A DNA stretch of 64,000 nt from positions 40,682 through 104,681 of the forward strand of contig NZ_JAIXZS010000041.1 of the NCBI RefSeq assembly GCF_027489515.1. The letters run 5' to 3'. The position numbers were made by a program, and so were the translations under genes. Position 1 is the first letter of the stretch. The number at the start of each line of letters is the position of its first letter. This DNA comes from Novosphingobium sp. (lineage in GTDB: Bacteria; Pseudomonadota; Alphaproteobacteria; Sphingomonadales; Sphingomonadaceae). Below are positions 53,630-62,715 of this stretch, one piece after another. Under the pieces are notes generated by a model. It saw only the letters and a list, made by a program, of their open reading frames with translations. It was not told the origin of the DNA and made no database searches.

Positions 53630-53665
53630 CGGGGAGGGGCCAGGTGGCTACTCCCCGTTTCTTTT
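53630..53665 (+). terminator. Rho-independent terminator after the PRC-barrel gene
   Basis: Stem CGGGGAG/CTCCCCG with a 14-nt loop, followed by TTTCTTTT. Confidence 0.75.
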
Positions 53666-53692
53666 GTGTAGCGGCGCCGGAACACCCAAGGC

Positions 53693-53718
53693 GGAACTCT
53701 CTGCTTCCCCACACGTTT
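53693..53718 (+). promoter_or_regulatory. EcfG-type promoter before the ferritin-like gene
   Basis: GGAAC, 16-bp spacer, CGTTT: a perfect consensus match, ending 57 bp before the ATG. Confidence 0.8.
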
Positions 53719-53775
53719 GTTGACGGACTCCCGGCCCACACAGCGCGGGACCCATCCGGCGACCAAGGATACGAA

Positions 53776-54318
53776 ATGGCCAGCACCAACCGAACTCAGC
53801 ATTCCGCATTCACGCCCGTCGACGTTCTGCGTGCGCAGGCGCGCCAGCACGTCGAGACAGGCCCGGTCACCGTGTCCTATCCTGAAGACCGCGACGTCAT
53901 CGTCGAGCATCTTGGCCGCGCGCTGGCGACGGAATGGGTGTGCGTCCTGCGCTATCTGCGCCACGCCTATTGCATCACCGGCGTGGTAGCCGAACCGATC
54001 AAGGCGCACTTCCTTGAACATGCCCGCGAAGAGCAGGCCCATGCGCACAAACTCGCCGAGCGCATCGTGCAGCTGGGCGGCGAACCTGATCTGAATCCCG
54101 CCACGCTCGCCGAGCGGTCGCACGCCGAATACGTCCCCGCTACCACGACCGAAGCGATGATCCGCGAGAACCTCATCGCAGAGCGGATCGCGGTGGAGGC
54201 CTACCGCGAGTTCATCCAGTTCCTCGGCGACCGTGACCCGACGACCCGCACCATGCTCGAGGCCATCCTCGCGCAGGAAGAAGAACACGCTGACGATCTG
54301 CGCGATCTCCTCGCCTGA
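53776..54318 (+). CDS. Ferritin-like (bacterioferritin/Dps-type) protein
   Basis: 180-residue four-helix protein. Glutamate and histidine motifs of a di-iron site are ALATEWVCVLRYLRHAY, LEHAREEQAHAHKLAERI, LIAERIAVEAYREFI and AILAQEEEHADDLRDLL. This EExxH arrangement is that of ferritin-like proteins; the N-terminal 40 residues are extra. It probably stores or detoxifies iron under stress. CAAGGAT precedes the ATG, a perfect EcfG promoter lies upstream, and a small protein gene follows 37 bp later. Confidence 0.92.
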   Translation: MASTNRTQHSAFTPVDVLRAQARQHVETGPVTVSYPEDRDVIVEHLGRALATEWVCVLRYLRHAYCITGVVAEPIKAHFLEHAREEQAHAHKLAERIVQLGGEPDLNPATLAERSHAEYVPATTTEAMIRENLIAERIAVEAYREFIQFLGDRDPTTRTMLEAILAQEEEHADDLRDLLA

Positions 54319-54355
54319 TCGAGCCAGACCTACCCAGACAAAGGAAAACAGCGAT

Positions 54356-54658
54356 ATGGAACAGACCAGCAATATCAGCGAAGGCATCTGTAGCGCCCTC
54401 GCAACGCCGATTGCCGCCAAGATCACCGAAGCGCTCGAGAACAATCCGCTGCTGGCCTCCGCAGCTGCTTTCGCCACAACCCGGATCGCGCTGCGCTCGC
54501 TCACGGGCCTTCTTGCCGTCGGGCTGGTCGCCGGCGGGCTGATTTATGTCCAGCAGAACCGCTCGGACAATCTGCATGAAGCGCGCCGCCTTGCGCGCAA
54601 GGCAAAGAAGAAGGCGGCAAGGGAGTTGCGCAAGGTGTCGGATGCCGTGACGGCCTGA
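54356..54658 (+). CDS. Small protein with one membrane segment
   Basis: 100 residues. A central hydrophobic stretch (SLTGLLAVGLVAGGLIYVQQ) divides an N-terminal helix-forming part from a strongly basic C-terminus (ARRLARKAKKKAARELRK). The shape recalls DUF883/ElaB-like ribosome or membrane anchors, but I do not assign it. AAAGGAAAA precedes the ATG. It is probably co-transcribed with the ferritin-like gene. Confidence 0.75.
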   Translation: MEQTSNISEGICSALATPIAAKITEALENNPLLASAAAFATTRIALRSLTGLLAVGLVAGGLIYVQQNRSDNLHEARRLARKAKKKAARELRKVSDAVTA

Positions 54659-54664
54659 CCCAGG

Positions 54665-54703
54665 GATCGCGCCTGCCCGGCACGGGAGCCGGCAGGCGCG
54701 ATC
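54665..54703. terminator. Strong hairpin after the ferritin-like/small protein unit
   Basis: Perfect 13-bp arms GATCGCGCCTGCC/GGCAGGCGCGATC with an inner 13-nt loop, 7 bp after the stop. There is no T run, so it may stabilise the mRNA end or end transcription with Rho. Confidence 0.5.
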
Positions 54704-54771
54704 GCACATGGGCGCAGGCTTCCCACTTCAGCCACTCTCGAAAATCTATTTGCGATGGACCGCAGCGGAGC

Positions 54772-54797
54772 GGAACTTCCTCGCTGTTCAGGCATTA
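54772..54797 (+). promoter_or_regulatory. EcfG-type promoter candidate before the sigma factor gene
   Basis: GGAAC, 16-bp spacer, CATTA (one change from CGTT), 41 bp before the ATG. It would give positive autoregulation. Confidence 0.5.
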
Positions 54798-54837
54798 TCG
54801 ATCCGGGAGGCATCGTGGATAACGATAAGGATAAGCG

Positions 54838-55488
54838 ATGGCTGGCGTTCTGGAGTCCGGGGGCGATGTCGCTCCTCCCCGCGGCGCATGTCTTTCCGAC
54901 AGTGCCTTTCGAACCGAATTGACCGGATCTGCCCAGCATTTGCGCGCGTTTGCAAGGTCCCTGTGCGGCAATCGCGATACGGCCGATGATCTCACCCAGG
55001 AAACCCTGCTACGTGCCTGGGCTGCGCGTGAGCGGTTCGCGGCTGGCACCAGTTTCAAAGCCTGGACCTTCACCATCTTGCGCAATGTCTATTTCGGCCA
55101 GATCCGCCGCCTGCGCTTTGTCGGCGAGTACAACGAGATCGAGGCCGAACGGGTGCTCAGCACGCCTGCCACGCAGGACGTCGGCCTTGACGCCAGCGAT
55201 GTACTGCGCGCCATGGCGCTACTCCCGGCGGCCCAGCGTGAAGTCCTGATCCTCGCTGCGGTCGGTCACGTCAGCTACCGCGAGATGGCGGATATCTGCG
55301 GCGTCGCTGTCGGCACGATCAAGAGCCGCATCGCGCGCGCCCGCGCCAGTCTCTCCGCCACGATCGAAAGTGGCATCCTGCCTGATTACCGGCACAACTA
55401 CGTCCTCAAGGGCGAAGTGCTGGATGCCTTCATGGCCGAGCTGGGCAAGATCGCTCCGCAGCACGTGATCGATCGGCACCACGCCTAA
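54838..55488 (+). CDS. ECF sigma factor, EcfG (ECF15) type
   Basis: 216 residues. Region 2 reads LRAFARSLCGNRDTADDLTQETLLRAW followed by FKAWTFTILRNVYFGQIRR. Region 4 is LPAAQREVLILAAVGHVSYREM with recognition helix CGVAVGTIKSRIARARASL. These match the general-stress sigma EcfG group. A C-terminal tail of about 35 residues goes beyond region 4. The presence of nepR and phyR 9-10 kb away and EcfG-type promoters between them fit this role. Sphingomonads can have EcfG paralogues, so it may be the main or an accessory one; no nepR lies directly beside it. Confidence 0.85.
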   Translation: MAGVLESGGDVAPPRGACLSDSAFRTELTGSAQHLRAFARSLCGNRDTADDLTQETLLRAWAARERFAAGTSFKAWTFTILRNVYFGQIRRLRFVGEYNEIEAERVLSTPATQDVGLDASDVLRAMALLPAAQREVLILAAVGHVSYREMADICGVAVGTIKSRIARARASLSATIESGILPDYRHNYVLKGEVLDAFMAELGKIAPQHVIDRHHA

Positions 55489-55721
55489 CTCCGGCAGCGT
55501 CGTCCCGGCCTTCGGCAACCATCCTTCTGAACAGATCAAGGCAGGAGGCGGGTGCCGTTCGCTCGCTTCCAATCCGGTCTACCGCGAAGTCCTTAATTCG
55601 CTCCAGAGACGTGCATTGCGATAAATATATCACGCTCTCACCAATTGCGATCTCAAATATTCCGCCAAGGAACCAGATCAACTCCCAAATATTTTCACCT
55701 TCGATCATCGAGGAAATATTC

Positions 55722-58700
55722 ATGCTCAATAACATTAATAACATGCGCGTCGTAAGTCCGGCCAATTCACGGCTGCAGTACCGGATCGGCTGCGCCGTTG
55801 CCGCCCTGTGCGTGGGCAGCTTTGCCTCGCCGGCCTTCGCTGCCAACGAATGCGGCGTACCCTCTGGCGGCACCGTTACCTGCGCCCCGAGCGCGGGCAA
55901 CTATCCCGCCGGCGTCACCTATGTCGCTCCCACCGATATCACCGTGAATGCCCCCGCGGACGTTACGGTCGCCACGACCGCTCCCGTCACCAACGGCTTC
56001 ACAATTACTGGCGCGCAGGCTGCAACCCTTGCCGGCGCGGCCACAGTCTCGACCACCGGTGCCGGCAGCAACGGCGTCGTGCTTATCAGTGGCACCGGCC
56101 CCGCGTCGGTCAACGTCGGCACCGTCAGCACTTCGGGCGCGCTGGCAGCGGGCGTGATCGCCACGGGCGGTCCCGGACAGAATGTCTCGGTGCACAGCGG
56201 TGATGTCGCTACGTCCGGCACGGCCCCCAGTGCCGCACTGACGCTGCCCGGCAGCACTGCCATCACGGCGATCACCACCGGTGCCGGCAATGTTGCCGTC
56301 ACCACTGGAATGCTCGGTACCGCCGCCAATGGCGCCTCGGGTGTGGTCGCCCTCACCGATACGGGCAACGTCGCGGTGACCACGGACAGGATCACCACAC
56401 TGGGTGACAACACCAGCGGCGTCTATGCCCGCAGCACCACCGGCAATGCCGATGTCATGGCAAATGGCCCGATTTCGGCCGCCGGCTCGAACGCCTTTGG
56501 CGTTCAGGCCAGTGCGCTCGGCGGCGCTGTCAATGTGCAGGTCCAGGACGTGACGATGACTGGCGCGGCTGCCTCGGGCGGCGTGACCGCCGCGGCCGGT
56601 ACGCGCGGAGCCAGCATCACGGCCCGCGACGTGAGCGTCGCCGGAGCGCTTGGCAACGGCCTCACCGCAACCTCGACCGGCGGACCGGCGACAATCGCCG
56701 CCCGCGCGATCCGTGCAACCGGCTCCGGCAATACCGCCGCCACCGCGACCTCGGATACCAGCAATGCCTCGATCGTCACCACCGGTGATGTCGTCTCTTC
56801 AGGCCGCGGCAACCTCGGCCTGATTGCCACTTCGGGGACCGGTAATGCCGCGGTCACCGCCACCAACGTCTCGACCGTCGCTGCCAACCCCGACGATACA
56901 GCGCTGGGCGGCAACGCGGTTCTTGCCAGCGGCGCCAACGCCACGGCTGTCGTAACCGGGACGGCTGCAACCAGCGGCACCGCTCAGCCCGGCGTGCCGA
57001 TCTACAGCGGCGATGCCGTCAGTGCGATTGCCTCCAATGGCAACGCTGCGATCACCGCGCAGAATGCCTCGACCCTCGGCGCCGGTGCCCGCGCGCTGAC
57101 TGCCTCGGCCACCGGCGGCAATGCGACGATCACCGCCAATGGCAACACCTCGACACGGGGCCTCAATGCTGATGGCATCAGCGCCGTTTCCACCACCGGA
57201 GCCGCCCGGGTCGCCAATGGCGGCCATGTCACCACGACTGGTGATGGCAGCCGCGGTATCTACGCAAGCGGCGTTACCGGCGCGACAGTCACCGGCGACG
57301 GCACCGTCGATACCACCGGGGCGCTTGCCCACGGCATCTACGCCGTCTCGACCACCGGGCCTGTCAGTGTCACCACCGGCACAGTCACCACGACCGGCCT
57401 ATCTGCCGATGGCATCCGAGCCATGGGCGGCACCGGCGCAGTGACGGTGAACGGCACGACTGTTCGCACCAGCGGCAACACCGCCAACGGCGTCAACGCT
57501 CTCAGCGCCGGGCCTGTCTCCGTCACCACGGGCGCAGTGACGACGCTGGGTACCGGCTCTAACGGCATCGTTGCTGTCAGCACGGCGGGTCCGGTCACGG
57601 TCCATGCCGGGACCACCATGGTGAGCGGCGCGGGCGGCAATGCCATTCAGGCCCGCGGCACCGGCCCTGTTCTCGTCACGAGTGGCAGTGCCAGCGCCAC
57701 GACCGGAGATGCGATTGTCGCTACCTCCACGGCAGGACCGGCGACAGTCACGCTTAGCCCGGGCCAGGTCACCTCGACCACCGGCAATGGCGTCGCCATC
57801 ACCAGCGCCACGACGGCTACACTCAGCACGGCAAGCGGCACCACGGTGAACGGCGGGCTCAATGGCGCTGTGCTCAACGGCACGACCGGCAGCACGGTGA
57901 ACAATGCCGGCACACTGCAGGGCAGGGTCTACGCGGTGACTGCCAGCGGCGGCCCCGCCACGGTCAACAACTCGGGCATCGTCCGGGGCGCAGTGGCCTT
58001 GAACGGCGCAGGCAGCACCTTCAACAACACCGGCACGTTCGATGCTGCCGGTGTCAGCACCTTCGGCGCAGGTTCGGTGCTGAACAACTCGGGCCTCCTG
58101 CAGGTGCGCTCCATCGGCGCCGTGCCGGGCGCCGCCACGATGACCGGGCTCGGCACGCTGAACAACACCGGCCTCATCGATCTGCGCAGCGGCGCAATCG
58201 GCAATACGCTGACCACCACCGGCAACTATGTCGGCAGCAGAAACGCGCGGCTTGGTGTGCGGATCGCGCCGGGTACGGCCAACCCTGCGGACCAACTGAT
58301 TGTCGGGGGGGCGGCCACGGGTTCGACCCGGGTTGTCTACGATCTTGCCCCGGGGGCGCAGCCGCTGTTCAACACCGGCACAACGATCGTTCAGGCCGGG
58401 ACCGGCTCGACCGCCGGGGCTTTCTCGGTCGATCCGGCAGCCCAGAACGTCGGCTTGGTGCGCTATGACGTGGTGTTCAATCCGACAACCTCAGACTACG
58501 CCCTTGTGGCGGGGCCGAGCGATGCGGCCTTCCACACGCTCGGCTATCAGAACGCGCTGCGCAACATGTGGTACAAGTCCGCCGATGCGGTCACCACCGA
58601 ACTCAGGACCAAGCGCGATACCTTGTGGAACATGGGCGGTACGGCCCCGTCCGGGCGCGTCTGGCTCTCCGTCGGAACTTCGGTCGACAATACCCGGGGC

Positions 58701-59504
58701 TATCGTGGCTTCGGCACGCTCGGCCAGACCAATCTCACCGATACTGCTGCACATCAGGATTTCTTCGGCGGCCAGGTCGGGCTTGATCTGACCGGTGGAG
58801 TTTCGGATCGCGGCGGCTTCTCGGTCGGGATCACCGGCGGCTTCATCCACTCGGTCACCGATCTGGGCCACTCGAACGACACCTTCCGGATCAATGGTGC
58901 CAATGGCGGCGTCTATGCCAGCTTCACCCAAGGCAATGTCTTCGCCACGGTGCTCGGCAAGTACGATCACTACTGGGCCCGCGCCGAGAGCCAGACGGCA
59001 GACTTCGGCCAGCGCCTGAGCGGCCATTCCTACGGTGTCCGCGGCGAACTGGGCACCCGCTTCGGCAGCAACAGCTTCTTCATGGAGCCGGTTGCTCAGC
59101 TCTCGTGGATCCGCAGCACGCTCGATCCCTTCGCCGTCCTCGGCACGCGCGTCGACTTCAACGAGCGTGACGGCCTGCGCGGCAAGCTGGGCGCCCGGAT
59201 CGGGGGCAATACCGGCATCGGCAACGGCGCCAAGATGGCCTTTTATGCGGGCGGCAACTATGTCCACGAATTCAAGGGGCAGGACAGCGTGACCTTCAGC
59301 AACCTCGGCGGCAGCTTCACCGTCGATGGCCAGAAGCATCGCGATTACGGCGAGGCGATCGCTGGCTTCAATATTGCCGCCCCTGGCAGCGCCACGACCT
59401 ACTTCATGGAAGGCACCTATGAGCACTCGTTCGGTGGCAGCGGCAACGGCCAGCTGACACAGGAAGGCTTCGGCGGCCGCGCAGGCATCCGCTTCAAGTT
59501 CTGA
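55722..59504 (+). CDS. Repeat-rich autotransporter (type V secretion)
   Basis: 1260 residues. A signal peptide with a long N-region ends near ASPAFAANE. Residues about 50-900 are a low-complexity passenger of Gly/Thr/Ala/Val-rich repeats (units such as GPVSVTTGAVTTLGTGSNGI spaced about 35-40 residues), expected to form a beta-helix. From about 970 a C-terminal barrel follows (AFHTLGYQNALRNMWYKSAD, GRVWLSVGTSV, ending GRAGIRFKF). It should display or release the passenger at the cell surface; adhesion is likely but not shown. AGGAAA precedes the ATG. The leader is notably AT-rich (55610-55720). Confidence 0.92.
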   Translation: MLNNINNMRVVSPANSRLQYRIGCAVAALCVGSFASPAFAANECGVPSGGTVTCAPSAGNYPAGVTYVAPTDITVNAPADVTVATTAPVTNGFTITGAQAATLAGAATVSTTGAGSNGVVLISGTGPASVNVGTVSTSGALAAGVIATGGPGQNVSVHSGDVATSGTAPSAALTLPGSTAITAITTGAGNVAVTTGMLGTAANGASGVVALTDTGNVAVTTDRITTLGDNTSGVYARSTTGNADVMANGPISAAGSNAFGVQASALGGAVNVQVQDVTMTGAAASGGVTAAAGTRGASITARDVSVAGALGNGLTATSTGGPATIAARAIRATGSGNTAATATSDTSNASIVTTGDVVSSGRGNLGLIATSGTGNAAVTATNVSTVAANPDDTALGGNAVLASGANATAVVTGTAATSGTAQPGVPIYSGDAVSAIASNGNAAITAQNASTLGAGARALTASATGGNATITANGNTSTRGLNADGISAVSTTGAARVANGGHVTTTGDGSRGIYASGVTGATVTGDGTVDTTGALAHGIYAVSTTGPVSVTTGTVTTTGLSADGIRAMGGTGAVTVNGTTVRTSGNTANGVNALSAGPVSVTTGAVTTLGTGSNGIVAVSTAGPVTVHAGTTMVSGAGGNAIQARGTGPVLVTSGSASATTGDAIVATSTAGPATVTLSPGQVTSTTGNGVAITSATTATLSTASGTTVNGGLNGAVLNGTTGSTVNNAGTLQGRVYAVTASGGPATVNNSGIVRGAVALNGAGSTFNNTGTFDAAGVSTFGAGSVLNNSGLLQVRSIGAVPGAATMTGLGTLNNTGLIDLRSGAIGNTLTTTGNYVGSRNARLGVRIAPGTANPADQLIVGGAATGSTRVVYDLAPGAQPLFNTGTTIVQAGTGSTAGAFSVDPAAQNVGLVRYDVVFNPTTSDYALVAGPSDAAFHTLGYQNALRNMWYKSADAVTTELRTKRDTLWNMGGTAPSGRVWLSVGTSVDNTRGYRGFGTLGQTNLTDTAAHQDFFGGQVGLDLTGGVSDRGGFSVGITGGFIHSVTDLGHSNDTFRINGANGGVYASFTQGNVFATVLGKYDHYWARAESQTADFGQRLSGHSYGVRGELGTRFGSNSFFMEPVAQLSWIRSTLDPFAVLGTRVDFNERDGLRGKLGARIGGNTGIGNGAKMAFYAGGNYVHEFKGQDSVTFSNLGGSFTVDGQKHRDYGEAIAGFNIAAPGSATTYFMEGTYEHSFGGSGNGQLTQEGFGGRAGIRFKF

Positions 59505-59524
59505 CCGCCGCCACAACCTGCACG

Positions 59525-59564
59525 CCAAAGGCGCCGCGTTCCTTCGGGAGCGCGGCGCCTTTGG
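59525..59564. terminator. Terminator after the autotransporter gene
   Basis: Perfect 14-bp arms CCAAAGGCGCCGCG/CGCGGCGCCTTTGG with an inner TTCCTTCGGGAG loop that can itself pair. It begins 20 bp after the stop codon. Confidence 0.85.
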
Positions 59565-59628
59565 TTGTGAGCGACATCTGCTGCGGGTGCCCGCCCGTTC
59601 CGCGCCGGGGTGCTGGATCGAGGCAACG

Positions 59629-59654
59629 GGAACCTTGATCGGGCTCGGTGGTTT
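59629..59654 (+). promoter_or_regulatory. EcfG-type promoter candidate before the acidic protein gene
   Basis: GGAAC, 16-bp spacer, GGTTT (one change from CGTTT), 47 bp before the ATG. Confidence 0.5.
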
Positions 59655-59701
59655 CCTCAAGGCCCGGCCAGATGGCCCTGCGCCGGGCAGGAGCAAGTCC
59701 G

Positions 59702-60094
59702 ATGGCAACTATCCCCGATCCGACCCAAGATCCTCCCGAAGTGCCCATTCCTGATCCGGGCGAACATCCCGAACCTGACGCGCCATTCGAGCCGCAGATG
59801 GCCGTGCCCGGCCCAGAACCGCTCGCGCCGGAAACCGTGAACCGGTCGCAGGAAGATGAAGACGCGCAAAGCCAGACGCTGGCAGCAGCCGCAGGCGGCC
59901 ATGATGCTGCCGATTTCGTGCTGGAAGACAGCGAGAAGGCGCCCGCGCAAGGGGAGGAAGACGACGTTCAGGACCTCGTCGATCACATGCACGACATGGT
60001 GCGTTCTGGCCGCATCGATATGGATGCCTACCGCGGTGAGCGCAGCGACGATGACGAAGACGGCATGTTCGGACCAAGCGGCGAAGACGACTGA
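59702..60094 (+). CDS. Acidic low-complexity protein
   Basis: 130 residues, very acidic. The first 50 residues are Pro/Glu/Asp-rich (DPTQDPPEVPIPDPGEHPEP). A helical part LVDHMHDMVRSGRIDMDAYRG near the C-terminus is the most structured section, and the tail DDDEDGMFGPSGEDD is again acidic. AGGAG precedes the ATG at 59702. I recognise no family. The C-terminal helix pattern (xDLVxHMHxMVRSGxIDMxAYRGE) seems to recur in small sphingomonad proteins. An EcfG-like promoter suggests stress control. Confidence 0.75.
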   Translation: MATIPDPTQDPPEVPIPDPGEHPEPDAPFEPQMAVPGPEPLAPETVNRSQEDEDAQSQTLAAAAGGHDAADFVLEDSEKAPAQGEEDDVQDLVDHMHDMVRSGRIDMDAYRGERSDDDEDGMFGPSGEDD

Positions 60095-60663
60095 ACCGAT
60101 GGACTGCGCCGGTTCGCCAGTGTCCGTTCGGTATCGAGTTTGATCGCGATTGCGGAGTTGCTTCACATGGCGGGTAGATCAGCACGGCATGTGCCCGATC
60201 CTCCGTGCGCAGGTCGCGCGGATCCGCCCTAGTGGCGTTCCGCAACCAGCCTGCAATTGCGTCTGGCGGACAGCACGAGATTCCACCGATCGATTCCGCG
60301 TCGTACCTCTGCAACTCCTGGTCTCAAGGCGTTGGCGGACTGAGGGGTCTGTCAGCGATGACGGGTTGCGCTCAATTAAATGATGGGCGGTCATTATCAG
60401 GGTAAGCGGATGTGAAATCAGCGCATCAATTCGAATGTGGAGCTAGGCAAGCTAATGGTTCGCAAGCAATGGTTTGCCTTTCCGACCATGCAAGACGTGG
60501 ACATCGGCTTCTGACGGGAGCTGCCCTTCGACATATCTCTTTTGGAAGACGGCAAAGCTCCAAGGTCAGCGGCCCAGCCTCGCAATCCCATCCGACCGGA
60601 TCTGCAAAGAAAAACCCGGCCTCCCGCCATCACGGGAAGCCGGGCTTCTCATTTCAGCTCATC
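60095..60663. other. 569-bp gene-free stretch before the photosynthesis cluster
   Basis: Apart from the hemA terminator at its right end I find no gene, RNA or clear repeat. Short frames here lack ribosome sites, and base composition is lower in GC around 60370-60560. It separates the stress island from the photosynthesis genes. Confidence 0.6.
60611..60647 (-). terminator. Rho-independent terminator of hemA
   Basis: On the minus strand the stem GCCCGGCTTCCCG/CGGGAGGCCGGG with loop TGATGG is followed by TTTTTC. A near copy is found at 41201-41236. Confidence 0.85.
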
Positions 60664-61884
60664 TCAAGCCGCGTGGCTGCGCCGCGCGAGTTCGCACTGC
60701 GACCAGATGTCGCTCAGCGCATCCAGGAGCCGGTCGATGTCGCCATCGGTATGGACGGGCGAGGGCGTGATGCGCAGCCGCTCGGTGCCGCGCGGAACAG
60801 TGGGATAGTTGATCGGCTGAACGTAGATGCCGTGATTGTCGAGCAGCCAGTCGCTGATCATCTTGCACTTGCGCGCGTCACCCACCATCACCGGGATGAT
60901 GTGGCTCGGGTTGTCGAGGTGCGGGATGCCCAGAGCATTCAGCTTGCGGCGCACCGTGCTCACCCGGTCGCGGTGGCGAGCACGTTCGTGGCCGCTCACC
61001 TTGAGGTGCCTGATGCTGGCGCAGGCCCCGGCTGCAAGGGCAGGGGGGATTGCCGTCGTGAAGATGAAGCCCGAGGCGAAGCTGCGGACATAGTCGCACA
61101 GCGCTTCGGAGGCCGCGATATAGCCGCCCATCACACCGAAGGCCTTGCCCAGCGTACCCTCGATCACGTCGATCCGGTCCATCAGGCCTTCGCGTTCGGC
61201 CACCCCGCCGCCGCGCGGCCCATAGAGGCCGACACCGTGCACTTCGTCGATGTAGGATAGCGCGCCGTGCGCCTCGCAGACTTCGATGATCTCGCGGATC
61301 GGAGAAATATCGCCGTCCATCGAGTAGACGCTTTCGAACGCGACCAGCTTGGCGCGGCCTGGGGCGACCTGGCTAAGCTTGCGATCGAGATCGCGCCAGT
61401 CGTTATGCTTCCAGATCACGCGCTCGGCCTGGCTGTGGCGGATGCCCTCGATCATCGAGGCGTGGTTGCCTGCGTCCGAGAAGACCACGCAATCGGGGAG
61501 GCGCGAGGCCAGCGTGCCGAGTGCAGCCCAGTTCGAGACATAGCCCGAGGTGAACAGCAGCGCGGCTTCCTTGTGGTGGAGATCGGCGAGTTCGGCTTCG
61601 AGCAGCGCGTGGTGGCGATTGGTGCCTGAAATGTTGCGCGTGCCGCCGGCGCCGGCGCCGCATTCGTCGAGCACCGTGTGCATCGCTTCGAGGACCTTGG
61701 GGCTCTGGCCCATGCCAAGGTAGTCGTTCGAGCACCAGACGGTGACTTCCTGCGTGCCGCCGTCGACATGTCGGGTCGCCTTGGGGAAGGAGCCGCGATG
61801 GCGCTCCAGTTCGGCGAAGATGCGATAACGCCCTTCGCCGCGGATCCCATCGAGTTCCTGTGTAAAGAAGGCCTCATAATCCAT
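60664..61884 (-). CDS. hemA: 5-aminolevulinate synthase
   Basis: 406-residue PLP enzyme making 5-aminolevulinate from glycine and succinyl-CoA, the first committed step to haem and bacteriochlorophyll in alphaproteobacteria. Segments are [20 protein letters not shown] at the start, the glycine-rich [42 protein letters not shown] and the PLP lysine Lys247 in [13 protein letters not shown]. It lies last in the leftward photosynthesis operon, 45 bp after puhE, the common end of sphingomonad and rhodobacter-type clusters. Two decayed copies of its 3' end lie at 39.4 and 41.2 kb. Confidence 0.97.
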   Translation of the reverse strand: MDYEAFFTQELDGIRGEGRYRIFAELERHRGSFPKATRHVDGGTQEVTVWCSNDYLGMGQSPKVLEAMHTVLDECGAGAGGTRNISGTNRHHALLEAELADLHHKEAALLFTSGYVSNWAALGTLASRLPDCVVFSDAGNHASMIEGIRHSQAERVIWKHNDWRDLDRKLSQVAPGRAKLVAFESVYSMDGDISPIREIIEVCEAHGALSYIDEVHGVGLYGPRGGGVAEREGLMDRIDVIEGTLGKAFGVMGGYIAASEALCDYVRSFASGFIFTTAIPPALAAGACASIRHLKVSGHERARHRDRVSTVRRKLNALGIPHLDNPSHIIPVMVGDARKCKMISDWLLDNHGIYVQPINYPTVPRGTERLRITPSPVHTDGDIDRLLDALSDIWSQCELARRSHAA

Positions 61885-61929
61885 GGCCGAAATACCCCTT
61901 CCCTTGAAATCCTTTGGGCCTGAAACGTC

Positions 61930-62715
61930 TCAGGCGTTGATCCGGTTGGTGCGGCCAGGCAGAGCCCAGCCCCAGAGTGCGCCGTCGCGAAACGGCAAGG
62001 CGAGAAACACGTGTTCGAGAACGCCCAGCGCCGCCATAGCGAAGAGCAGGCTGGCGCGGACGGCTTCGGTGCTGCCGGCGGGCGCGGCGAGCGCTGCATT
62101 GCCGAGCAGACCGGCGAGGACCACCGTGAAGACGAGGGCCATGCCGAGCGCGGGCGAGAAGCGGCGTGGGCCGAAATAGCTGCGCAGGTAATCGAGGTGC
62201 GGCGGCAGCAGATCTCCGACCTGGCTCGGCACCCCAGCAAAGAGCGCAAGCTTGCTCGCGAGCCGCAGCGCAAGCAGCAGCACGAAGACTTCGGCGCCAG
62301 TCGGGTTGACCGCGTTCCAGCCCAGCGACATCAGCATGAGTGCAGTGAGGGCGAGGGCAACCTCGTGATAGATCAGTGTCGATCCCGCATCGATAAAGCG
62401 GTCCCAGCCGCGCGCGGCAGGATTGCTCGGCTCGCGCCTCGGCCCCGCAACTGCGCCCATCAGGAAGCTTGCTTCGTGCCACGACCAGACCATCAGCGCG
62501 CCGACGAAGCCGATATAGGCGCCGGCCATGCCAGGCATGACCGAGCCCACAACGACGGCGACGAGCCCGAGGATCCCGCCCGCACCCGCCAGCGCCAATG
62601 CGCGCGGGAAGGTCGTGCGGTCGCGGTTGTCCAGCCACGCGATCAGCCCGGTGGCGAAGAACCACACGAGCAGTGTGACCACCATGGGTACGGCGTGGCC
62701 GGAAAAGCTTACCAT
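61930..62715 (-). CDS. puhE: Photosynthetic complex assembly protein PuhE
   Basis: 261-residue inner-membrane protein with about seven helices, beginning [20 protein letters not shown]. The segments [34 protein letters not shown] and [17 protein letters not shown] are as expected for PuhE. It is needed for normal assembly of the photosynthetic complexes in purple bacteria. Its start overlaps the acsF stop by 7 nt, indicating coupled expression. Confidence 0.95.
   Translation of the reverse strand: MVSFSGHAVPMVVTLLVWFFATGLIAWLDNRDRTTFPRALALAGAGGILGLVAVVVGSVMPGMAGAYIGFVGALMVWSWHEASFLMGAVAGPRREPSNPAARGWDRFIDAGSTLIYHEVALALTALMLMSLGWNAVNPTGAEVFVLLLALRLASKLALFAGVPSQVGDLLPPHLDYLRSYFGPRRFSPALGMALVFTVVLAGLLGNAALAAPAGSTEAVRASLLFAMAALGVLEHVFLALPFRDGALWGWALPGRTNRINA

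Noticed and set aside
57399..58295. Open frame antisense to the autotransporter
   Set aside because: It arises from the repeated passenger codons and is low-complexity with no start signal.
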